A DNA stretch of 64,000 nucleotides from Psychrobacillus sp044762655. GTDB taxonomy: Bacteria > Bacillota > Bacilli > Bacillales_A > Planococcaceae. The notes under the pieces are model-generated. The model was not told where the DNA came from. It did no database searches and worked only from the letters and a program-made list of their open reading frames with translations. The stretch spans positions 496,001-560,000 of the forward strand of contig NZ_JBIWER010000002.1 in NCBI RefSeq assembly GCF_044762655.1, in the 5' to 3' direction. The position numbers were made by a program, and so were the translations under genes. This document shows, one piece after another, positions 45,003 to 52,198 of the stretch. Position 1 is the first letter of the stretch. Every line of letters starts with the position of its first letter.

Positions 45003-45051
45003 AAGCCTGCCTTTGAAGAGTCTGAATATGACTTCAAAGTTAGGCTTTTTA
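45003..45051 (+). terminator. Terminator after panD
   Basis: AAGCCT and CTTTGAAG pair with CTTCAAAG and AGGCTT in a two-part stem, followed by TTTTT. Confidence 0.85.
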
Positions 45052-45236
45052 AATATGTGTGAGTTTCCTTACACAAGTCAGAACTTAACGATAGCTAGGT
45101 AACTTTTTAGTAACTAGGAGAGTAAGGTAGAGGTTAACTGATCAAAAGAGAAGGGTTATTGGCTATTTTTATAGAACTCATAGTACTAATAAAGAAGTTT
45201 TATCTCAAAATGAGATAACTGATAGGGGAGTTAGTT

Positions 45237-45641
45237 ATGATGAGGAAAGCATTGGCAATATTAGTTATGCTACTGTTGATCTCTGGGTGTGGTCAAAAAA
45301 GCCTTAACAAACAGCATGAGCTATATCTATCTAAAAAAGGCTGGGAAATAAAAGAGCTTTTAGAAGTTGATACACATCAATTAGAGATTCCTGATGAAAT
45401 GCTTAGTAATTATGAAGCTAGTGGTATTACCTTCTTAGGAAAATATATTGGAAAAGAAGTGACGGAATATTCTTATAAGCTAAAGGAGAAAGATGTAGAA
45501 GGCAAACCTATTGAAGTATCATTATTCGAAGTAGATGAAGATATTATTGGGGGATATGGCATTCTTTCGAGTTGGGAGCCTGGTAGATTTAACTTGGACG
45601 ATAAAGAGCGTTTGAAAACAGAACATATGATTAAAAAGTAA
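45237..45641 (+). CDS. Small lipoprotein, DUF4830-like
   Basis: 134 residues. A signal (RKALAILVMLLLISGC) ends in lipobox ISGC, so the protein is lipid-anchored outside the cell. The mature part (KKGWEIKELLEVDTHQLEIP and DEDIIGGYGILSSWEPG) resembles the DUF4830 family of Firmicutes; this is from memory of the pattern. AGGGGAG precedes ATG 45237. It stands alone between a terminator and a family B repeat. Function unknown. Confidence 0.7.
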   Translation: MMRKALAILVMLLLISGCGQKSLNKQHELYLSKKGWEIKELLEVDTHQLEIPDEMLSNYEASGITFLGKYIGKEVTEYSYKLKEKDVEGKPIEVSLFEVDEDIIGGYGILSSWEPGRFNLDDKERLKTEHMIKK

Positions 45642-45693
45642 TACTGGTATTAAGTATGTTAAGCGTTATAAATGTACAGGAAAACTCATTAAA

Positions 45694-45778
45694 GACAGAA
45701 TGCAGGCTGATCGTGACGTTAGTCATGACCTGCCTCTAGCAAAAATACTGTCTAAAGCACTTTGAAAACGATAGAAGA
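45694..45778 (+). repeat. Dispersed hairpin repeat, family B, copy 2
   Basis: GCAGG/CCTGC and TCGTGAC/GTCATGA pair around a GTTA loop. The tail has CTGTCTAAAG and AACGATAGAA. The hairpin core TCGTGACGTT and the tail both match the copy at 15077. Confidence 0.65.
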
Positions 45779-45826
45779 TATAATGTTGTACTTCCGAAAC
45801 TTTGAAGTTTTTTTATAAGTCTATGA

Positions 45827-46831
45827 TTAAATTTCTTCTTGGAAATAGATTTTATAAAACTTTCTATGTGTTAATTCATCATAGCCAACCTCGATAAGCT
45901 TATCCACTTGTTCAATGTCCCGTACATTCACTTGAATCTCAATATTGGAATCTAGCTTTATTTTACGTTTATACGTTTTTTCTACCTTTGCTATAGCGCT
46001 CTCCGAAATGACCGTTTCATAAGGTTTTACTGATTGGACGATAATGTCTTTTTGGACTGGATCGGTTTTGTCAAAGACTGTATCAATATAGTTATCTACC
46101 TGAAATTCTTCTTCATTTCTAAAATAATCAAGTGTTTTGTTTAAAAAACCTAATTTTTCGGTATTAGTGTAACTTTCTTCTTTAATAATATATTTTTTAC
46201 ACTCTGTTAACGCTAAGTTCGTTTTATGATAATGTTCATCAGCTACTTTAATCTTTAGAAAACGCTCTTGCCAATAAACAACATCCTCTTTTTTCTTCGT
46301 TTTCATAAAGACAGCAGGTGCTACGTCTGGTCCAATATCTACGAAGACTGCTATATTATTGATTTTTTTTACATTAATACCATCGACGCCACTCACAATC
46401 ATTTTGTTTTGCTCGTTTTTCACGTCTAGAAACATTTCTTTTTCATCTATCTTCACAATGGCTAATGCCTTTTTTACTTCTGAATGCCATAAGCAATTAT
46501 CAAATAATCCTATAAACAATTCGCCATTTTTAATATTAGGATGTTGGGATACACTTTTTAAATGAGTTGCAATATGTTTTGATTGTTCAAGAAAACTGCT
46601 GTTCTGATCAAAAATTGAATTTACATATGTATATAATTCATTTAACTCAATGTCTGTTTCATGAAAAAATTCAAATTGCTGCTCCAGATCAATTCTATTG
46701 AATGCTAATTGTGTAAAGGCTGCTTCTAGCATAACCTCTGGCCGGGAGAGTGCCTGATCTCCAAACACAAGTGTATCGCCTACATAATGTACGACATACT
46801 GTGCTAATTTACTTTCACTTACTTCTAGCAT
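45827..46831 (-). CDS. 37-kDa nucleoid-associated protein (NdpA/YejK family)
   Basis: 334 residues, close to the 335 of E. coli YejK. ATG at 46831 (minus strand) lies after GAAGGTG; a GTG nine bases earlier is in frame but has no site. Family traits include the acidic N-terminal half with MLEAAFTQLAFNRIDLEQQF, the middle LFIGLFDNCLWHSEVKKALAIVKIDEKEMFL, and a basic C-terminal part (KTYKRKIKLDSNIEIQV). The family binds DNA or the nucleoid in Gram-negatives; in Bacillales its role is unclear. It lies alone in an accessory region. Confidence 0.75.
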   Translation of the reverse strand: MLEVSESKLAQYVVHYVGDTLVFGDQALSRPEVMLEAAFTQLAFNRIDLEQQFEFFHETDIELNELYTYVNSIFDQNSSFLEQSKHIATHLKSVSQHPNIKNGELFIGLFDNCLWHSEVKKALAIVKIDEKEMFLDVKNEQNKMIVSGVDGINVKKINNIAVFVDIGPDVAPAVFMKTKKKEDVVYWQERFLKIKVADEHYHKTNLALTECKKYIIKEESYTNTEKLGFLNKTLDYFRNEEEFQVDNYIDTVFDKTDPVQKDIIVQSVKPYETVISESAIAKVEKTYKRKIKLDSNIEIQVNVRDIEQVDKLIEVGYDELTHRKFYKIYFQEEI

Positions 46832-47067
46832 GGTCTTCACCTTCTAATCTTTAGTTGTAGATAATTTACCATATCATACTCCGCATAATATTATCATACA
46901 TTTAAGCTTTAATTAAATAGCTTAGCAAATGGGTAGTATATCCAAAAGGATTAACGCTCTATTACTACTTAAATGTAAAGTTTGATTAAATTAATTAATT
47001 GTTACATTAAAAGGTGTATATGGTAACATTTAAATAGGGAATTATTTACTTTTAGGGGGATTGGATA

Positions 47068-47245
47068 ATGAAAAGAAAGACTCGTACAATTATTACACTA
47101 TTATGCAGTTTACTTATTTTTGCAATAGGTATGTTTAGAATACTTCTCTTCAACATCTTTGTTTGTAGCATATATTTTAGCAATTACTGGGTTAATTGGA
47201 GTTATAGCAAATGCTTTATTACTAAAAAAGTTACAAACTAGTTAA
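47068..47245 (+). pseudogene. Small two-helix membrane protein gene with a frameshift
   Basis: A strong AGGGGGA site precedes ATG 47068. The first frame encodes KTRTIITLLCSLLIFAIGMF, one membrane helix. From about 47135 the hydrophobic coding character moves to the +1 frame, which reads FVAYILAITGLIGVIANALL and ends at TAA 47245. The first frame continues with unlikely residues to TAG 47241. A one-base insertion or two-base deletion would restore a protein of about 59 residues. A terminator follows closely, as for a real gene. Confidence 0.6.
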
Positions 47246-47255
47246 CCAAACGAGT

Positions 47256-47285
47256 AAAGTGATTCAAATTCGGAATCGCTTTTAT
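47256..47285 (+). terminator. Terminator after the frameshifted membrane gene
   Basis: AAAGTGATTC pairs with GAATCGCTTT (one G-T pair) across a 7-base loop, with a short T-rich tail. Confidence 0.65.
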
Positions 47286-47477
47286 ATTTTCAATGTAAGC
47301 AAGATATGCCTCATTGACAAGAAATCTAATATATATGGTTCAGTTCCTAAATCCACCAAGAAATCTAGTAGAGATGAGGAAGTTTAACATTTTTTTTTGC
47401 ATTTGCTCTTATCAGCAAATATTGCGATAAAGGCACCGGACAAAACAGTCATCCATAATTGTTGTTGCACTATAGAA

Positions 47478-47518
47478 GGGGCTGTACCAAAAGTCAATGT
47501 TGACAGTGGTACCGCCCT
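47478..47518 (-). terminator. Hairpin beyond the MFS transporter gene
   Basis: GGGCTGTACCA pairs with TGGTACCGCCC (one mismatch), with an inner GTCAatgTTGAC stem. It is 44 bases beyond the MFS stop on the minus strand. The T run is poor, so termination is likely but not certain. Confidence 0.5.
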
Positions 47519-47561
47519 AGTTTGTTATAGTTTATCCCGTTCGTATGCTAGCTTGTTTCGT

Positions 47562-48761
47562 TCAGGATGATTTTTCCTTACTAGCTTCTAAAGATACTGT
47601 TTTCTTGCTCCCCATTAGATACAATAACAAAATAATAATCATAAAAGCTGCAGAATAACTAAAAGTCATGCCGTACCCAACCCTTTTTGCTAAGAATCCA
47701 AGCCCTACGGATCCAATGGCCAAACCAAAATCAATAAAAATAAGAAGCATCGAATTGGCTGTTGCTTTTTTCTCGGGTGGAACAAGAGTTAATGCCCAAG
47801 CTTGAATAATTGGGTGAATTATGGCAAAAGCGATACCAAATAATACCCCAGAAACGAGAACCATCCACATACTCGTTGAGAAACCTAACAAGATTAATCC
47901 TACTGCCCCTGAAATGGCACCAGGAATGATAAGGATTCTGTGGCCAAATCTGTCGAAAATTTTACCAGAAAAAGCACGAACTAATAACATTGCAATTCCC
48001 TGTGCGATAAAAAATTGTGAAATACTTCCTCCAGCATTAATCTCTTTGCCAAATGGCCCCATAAAATTAACAGTACCTGCAATTGCCATATAATTGAATG
48101 CTACCAAAATACATGGTAGAAGGACACGCTTATCGTACATGTACTTATAGAACGGTTCTTTATTAGTAGATTGTGGACTTTCCTTTTCTTTTTTAACCGT
48201 ATTTTTTGTAAAGAAGCTGCACAAAAATGAAAAAAACATAAGACCCAAAGTTATCATCATCATCGATCGGAATGAATAATTTGCGAGATAAGAAATAGCG
48301 ATTAATGGCCCAAGTGTCGTCCCAACGCTTGTAGACATAGCGAAATAGACAATGCCCTCACCTAGCCGTGATTTAGGAACAATATTACTTGAGATCGTAA
48401 AGACTAAAATCGTAAGCATACTAAATCCAATACCTTGTAGTGCTCGAATGAATATTAAAAACCCAATGGATTCGTCTACAAGAGTAAGACCTATTGTACC
48501 CATAAAATAAATCAGTGAAATGATGAGGAGCAATTTCATATTAACTTTTTGGATAATAACACTCGCAAAGAAGCGAGTAATTAGTGACGCTGTCATTAAG
48601 GTCGTTGTCATGATTCCTGCAATCGCAGGATTATCACTTATTGTAGATACAAAAATAGGGAATCCCGCCGTGATCATATAAAAAGAAGCGAACATTACTA
48701 GCGACAGTAATATAATGATTAAATATTGGTTTGTCCATAGTTTAACTTTTTCTTTACCCAT
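47562..48761 (-). CDS. MFS transporter
   Basis: About 400 residues with twelve membrane helices. The first half has the typical MFS loop after helix 2 (TTTLMTASLITRFFASVII) and RALQGIGFSMLTILVFT; the second half has SGKIFDRFGHR. ATG 48761 is chosen from MFS N-terminal patterns (KLWTNQYLIIILLSLVMFASFY). A TTG 15 bases upstream is also open, and neither has a good ribosome site. It resembles the YfkF/YwoG drug-efflux-like group. The substrate cannot be told. Confidence 0.82.
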   Translation of the reverse strand: MGKEKVKLWTNQYLIIILLSLVMFASFYMITAGFPIFVSTISDNPAIAGIMTTTLMTASLITRFFASVIIQKVNMKLLLIISLIYFMGTIGLTLVDESIGFLIFIRALQGIGFSMLTILVFTISSNIVPKSRLGEGIVYFAMSTSVGTTLGPLIAISYLANYSFRSMMMITLGLMFFSFLCSFFTKNTVKKEKESPQSTNKEPFYKYMYDKRVLLPCILVAFNYMAIAGTVNFMGPFGKEINAGGSISQFFIAQGIAMLLVRAFSGKIFDRFGHRILIIPGAISGAVGLILLGFSTSMWMVLVSGVLFGIAFAIIHPIIQAWALTLVPPEKKATANSMLLIFIDFGLAIGSVGLGFLAKRVGYGMTFSYSAAFMIIILLLYLMGSKKTVSLEASKEKSS

Positions 48762-49375
48762 GGTATATAAGACCAACTTTCAATAATAGCGATGATTTAT
48801 ACGTGAAATTTGCATTTAATTCATGACAAATTTATTCTTCCCATATTTTTAATAAATATTTAGAGCTGTTTTCAATAAATATAATTAATAATACCTTCGT
48901 AGAAGATACACCTTAGTTAGATTTCGGGGGTTGTTTGGCATGAATGAAGAAATAGAATACTCTAGTGTTTATGAATATTCATATATTAAAAGGTATTGCA
49001 ATAAGAGAAATGGTAAATGAGGAACATAATAAATAAGTTAATAGGTATTATGCATACTAGAAAGTGTGTTCAAAAGATTAAGTATTGAACAAAACTATGA
49101 AAATACTCACGTGCAAATCGTATTGAAGAAAAAGTAATGGAAGAATGGAAAGAAATGATTCTTGCTGAAGATGTAATTCCAATTGGAAGTAAAATTTACT
49201 TAGAGAAGCTTTACTTCTAAAAAGGAGTAAAGCCTTTTCCTTATTAACCATATAAAATGTATAATACTTTTTAAAACTATTATAGCAAAAGCCCACCCCG
49301 TAGCATGCGATGATAAAGATATATCTTTCATCGATTCACTTATGCTAACTGAATTGTATGCAGCTCTTTTTTGTT
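48762..49375 (+). other. Gene-poor stretch with coding remnants
   Basis: A 614-base gap. A 26-codon frame at 48940 has a good ribosome site (GGGGGTTG). In-frame fragments around 49104-49220 read RIEEKVMEEWKEMILAEDV and IPIGSKIYLEKLYF, followed at once by a terminator. This looks like the remains of a decayed small gene. I do not recognise the family. Confidence 0.4.
49208..49240 (+). terminator. Terminator resembling the one in module M3
   Basis: GCTTTACTTC pairs with GGAGTAAAGC (one wobble), followed by CTTTTCC. The text GCTTTACTTCTA-GGAGTAAAG matches the hairpin at 59607 almost base for base. Confidence 0.6.
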
Positions 49376-49828
49376 TTACTTTTTTTCTGAATCGGCTACT
49401 TTTTCATGAATTTCTCCTTCAATTGCTTGCACTTGTTCATTTTCATGCTCTTGGTGAGGTTGAGGATGGAACCACTGTATTTCCCCTTCATGGACAAAGC
49501 CTTTATATTCTTTACCTTGAATTTGAATTATAAATTGTTGACGTTCGTGCAATCTTCCTTCAAATGCTAGAGTAAGTTCGAGGTCTTTTCCATCTTTATT
49601 CGTTCCATTTTCGTTCATAAGTTTATAGATACTTTTTTCTAAAGTATCTGTTTTATCGTCACCGATCATTTGTCTCGGATGTGGTTGAAGCCATTGAATT
49701 TCCTCATTGTGAAAATGACCCTTAAATTCCTCACCTCTAATATTAACTGTGAATTCGTATCGTTCATAAAGTCGTTCCTCAAATACAGGTTCTACTCCAA
49801 ACTTTTCTAGTTCGTTTTCGAAATACAT
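49376..49828 (-). CDS. Small protein with an internal duplication
   Basis: 150 residues, soluble, acidic. Two copies of a domain of about 45 residues occur: FEERLYERYEFTVNIRGEEF-KGHFHNEEIQWLQPHP near residues 17-51 and FEGRLHERQQFIIQIQGKEY-KGFVHEGEIQWFHPQP near residues 89-123. The pattern (Y/F)KG-xH-x-EIxW recalls the small YheE/DUF5342 proteins of Bacillus, which have one copy. ATG 49828 follows AAAAGGAG. Function unknown. Confidence 0.65.
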   Translation of the reverse strand: MYFENELEKFGVEPVFEERLYERYEFTVNIRGEEFKGHFHNEEIQWLQPHPRQMIGDDKTDTLEKSIYKLMNENGTNKDGKDLELTLAFEGRLHERQQFIIQIQGKEYKGFVHEGEIQWFHPQPHQEHENEQVQAIEGEIHEKVADSEKK

Positions 49829-50074
49829 TATTTCACTCCTTTTAGAAATATTTCTCTTGGAGTATTTCCCAGGTTTAATAGTAAATATTCAGCTTTTCTA
49901 ATAATAGGACGTAATTAAATTCAATTGCTTATATAAGGTCCGGTTGTAGTAACACCATCCTTCCACATAAAATTTTTTCCAATAGTATAGCGTTTTTTCT
50001 TAATCGGAGTATGCTTTTATCTTAGCTTGATGGGTAAGAGAAGCTGCCCCAATATCCTAGAAGCACCTTCAAAG

Positions 50075-51004
50075 TTAAAGGTTTGGCATTAGTTTTCGGG
50101 CAAATAAAAACAGCCATGTGCTTAGGACGAACGGCATAGTTAGGGGCGGCAGGCCATAGGGCAGTAAAAAGCTATCTAGACTAGCGGTGATCAGTACGGA
50201 TATTACCGCTGCAAGCAGACCAGAAAAAGGGATCAACTTCTTTTTGTTATGAAAAACGTCTGAAACGGCAAAAATAGTTAATATAGCATTATATCCGTAT
50301 AATCCAGAACTCAATAAAGGGCGTTCGCTACCTAGATAATAAGCTGCCAGCAAGGAAATAATGGTTGCGTATATAGCTAGCATACCGAGACGTCTGCTAG
50401 CAAAGAAAATGCCGGCTAAAATGATCAGACCGCTCCAAATATTATCAAGGAAATAAATTTGTCCAATACTTTTCGTAAACCCACTTATAAAATCAATGGG
50501 TCCAGAGATATCCAAATGCCAATAAGCCAGGCCCTGCGGAACGAGAGAATTGATCGCTTCGAAAAACTGTAAACGATGTGAAGCTGTTAGTAAAAACCAT
50601 GTCAAAATGATGTAAGGGAAGGTAAGCGAAGGGACATCAAATGGTTTTGTTAAGTGCATCATACCTGCAGTGAAAATGGCGGCGATCACGGCACTGAACA
50701 AAGCAATCATCCATCGCTGATTTCCTTCTAAAAAAAGCACCGTCGCTAAACCGGAGAGAGTAGAGTTGAAGCTGAATAAACCTTGAGAAATCAGTTTTTC
50801 GTCGGCCCCTCCTATTTTTGCGGTTACTGTACCAATTAACGAGGAAATGAAAGTTATAATGCTTAATGGGACAGAATAGATAGAAATGGCTACGAGCACA
50901 ATAAGACCAGTGATGGCATTTTCAATTAATAGAACTTGCGAGATCCCTTTTAGTGAAGCGGAAAACATAGTAAGTGTATTGTTTGAACCTTGATGTTTTT
51001 GCAT
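50075..51004 (-). CDS. Urea transporter, UT family
   Basis: A 309-residue membrane protein with about ten helices in two inverted halves. Each half has the UT-type signature region: GLFSFNSTLSGLATVLFL in the first and SGLYGYNAILTIFAVS in the second, the latter with the urea-channel YNA motif. AAAGGAG precedes the ATG at 51004 (minus). It is divergent from ureABCEFGD across a 556-base gap, so urea uptake and hydrolysis are encoded together. Bacterial UT channels are passive. Confidence 0.88.
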   Translation of the reverse strand: MQKHQGSNNTLTMFSASLKGISQVLLIENAITGLIVLVAISIYSVPLSIITFISSLIGTVTAKIGGADEKLISQGLFSFNSTLSGLATVLFLEGNQRWMIALFSAVIAAIFTAGMMHLTKPFDVPSLTFPYIILTWFLLTASHRLQFFEAINSLVPQGLAYWHLDISGPIDFISGFTKSIGQIYFLDNIWSGLIILAGIFFASRRLGMLAIYATIISLLAAYYLGSERPLLSSGLYGYNAILTIFAVSDVFHNKKKLIPFSGLLAAVISVLITASLDSFLLPYGLPPLTMPFVLSTWLFLFARKLMPNL

Positions 51005-51560
51005 AAATAACTCCTTTAATAAATTTCATAAATAGCAGAGAATAAATAACCCAATCGTACCTTACGTGGAGAGGTGGCATGTTTGCCTCAGGTGAGGGGA
51101 TTGTGTTTTTCTATTCTGTTATCGCTAGGTTACTTTTCACTCGAATTCGCATGATATCATGATGATTTCTTTACGTGCTTTTCCTTCTATCATTGTTAGT
51201 AACATCTCCATATTTCTTATACAACTGCCCATATAATTTCAAATGAATATGGAATTTGCACACGCAAAAACACCTTCGATTTAATACCTTTTTAAAGTAT
51301 GCCCATATCGAAGGTGTTTTATTTCATCTATTCTTTTAGGTTTGTCTTATAGTCGATTTAAACTAAATCATACATGGTTTAACTGTGAATTTTCGTTTTA
51401 AGCTATGAATTTGTTTATACAACTAGTACTTTAATAAATTTTAATAAGAATAAAAATTCATGTATAAAAATTGGTGAAAATAGAAATTGATATATGAGCT
51501 TACCATATTTTTTAGCGAAAAAGAAATCCAAGAAATTTATTGTTTAATGGAGGAATGTGT
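51005..51560 (+). other. Divergent regulatory region between urea transporter and urease
   Basis: A 556-base gap with a long hairpin at 51268 and a shorter GAGGTGGCA-tgtt-TGCCTC hairpin near 51070. I looked for GlnR/TnrA boxes (TGTNA-N7-TNACA) and found only a mis-spaced partial match at 51117. No clear sigma-A promoter for ureA could be placed. Confidence 0.5.
51268..51320 (+). terminator. Long inverted repeat between the divergent urea genes
   Basis: AAACACCTTCGAT and ATCGAAGGTGTTT form a perfect 13-bp stem with T runs on both sides, so it could terminate in either direction. The place, upstream of both genes, is odd for a terminator; attenuation or a remnant gene end is possible. Confidence 0.55.
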
Positions 51561-51863
51561 ATGCGTTTGTTGCCTAGAGAACAAGAAAAATTATTAATTG
51601 TTGTGGCAGCTGATTTGGCAAGGCGTCGAAAAGAACGAGGATTAAAGCTGAATCACCCGGAATCTGTTGCATTGATCACGCATGAAATTTTAGAAGGTGC
51701 TCGTGATGGTAAAACTGTTGCCGAGTTAATGGAATACGGTGCAACCATTTTGACGGTCGACAATGTCATGGAAGGCGTAGCCGAACTGATTCATGATGTG
51801 CAAGTAGAAGCAACGTTTCCAGATGGGGTAAAACTCGTAACAGTCCACGTACCAATAAGATAA
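51561..51863 (+). CDS. ureA: Urease gamma subunit
   Basis: 100 residues, the standard length for a separate gamma subunit. ATG 51561 follows AATGGAGGAATGTGT. Conserved text includes LLPREQEKLLIVVAADLARRRKERGLKLN and the C-terminal ATFPDGVKLVTVH. First gene of the seven-gene urease operon; it packs with UreB and UreC in the (ABC)3 holoenzyme that hydrolyses urea to ammonia and carbon dioxide. Confidence 0.97.
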   Translation: MRLLPREQEKLLIVVAADLARRRKERGLKLNHPESVALITHEILEGARDGKTVAELMEYGATILTVDNVMEGVAELIHDVQVEATFPDGVKLVTVHVPIR

Positions 51864-51877
51864 GGAGGAATTTTGGC

Positions 51878-52195
51878 ATGATACCTGGAGAATACATTTT
51901 AAAGTCTGATGATATTATTTGCAATGAAGGGCAGGAAACGAAAAAGATTTCCGTTTTAAATAAAGGAGACCGTCCCGTTCAGGTAGGATCCCATTTTCAT
52001 TTTTATGAAATCAATACAAGCCTTGAATTTGATAGAGAAGCAGCCTTTGGATTTCGCTTAGATATACCAGCTGGTTCTGCAGTTCGTTTTGAACCAGGTG
52101 ATAAAAAAGAAGTACAAGTGGTCGCATTCACTGGGGAAAGACGTGTATACGGTTTAAACAATAAAACAGAAGGATCATTAGAACGGGGGGAATAA
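51878..52195 (+). CDS. ureB: Urease beta subunit
   Basis: 105 residues; AAGGAGG precedes ATG 51878. The beta-subunit pattern is clear: MIPGEY at the start, NKGDRPVQVGSHFHFYEIN, LDIPAGSAVRFEPGDKKEV and the end RRVYGLNN. ureC begins three bases after the stop. As a separate gene it fits the bacterial three-subunit type, rather than the fused Helicobacter type. Confidence 0.97.
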   Translation: MIPGEYILKSDDIICNEGQETKKISVLNKGDRPVQVGSHFHFYEINTSLEFDREAAFGFRLDIPAGSAVRFEPGDKKEVQVVAFTGERRVYGLNNKTEGSLERGE

Positions 52196-52198
52196 TAG

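Larger units (their letters stand above)
47246..47561 (+). other. Gene-free stretch between the frameshifted gene and the MFS gene
   Basis: A 316-base gap with a terminator at 47256 and a long hairpin at 47478. On the minus strand a short frame ends LWMTVLSGAFIAIFADKSK but has no credible start. No other feature was seen. Confidence 0.5.

Noticed and set aside
47470..47520. T-box-like text GTGGTACCGCC near 47506
   Set aside because: It resembles the T-box core TGGTACCGCG, but it lies downstream of convergent genes, forms the arm of a simple hairpin, and no amino-acid gene follows on the + strand.
51117..51133. TnrA/GlnR box upstream of urease
   Set aside because: TGTTA and TTAC half-sites occur but the spacing is one base off and the last base differs from TGTNA-N7-TNACA.
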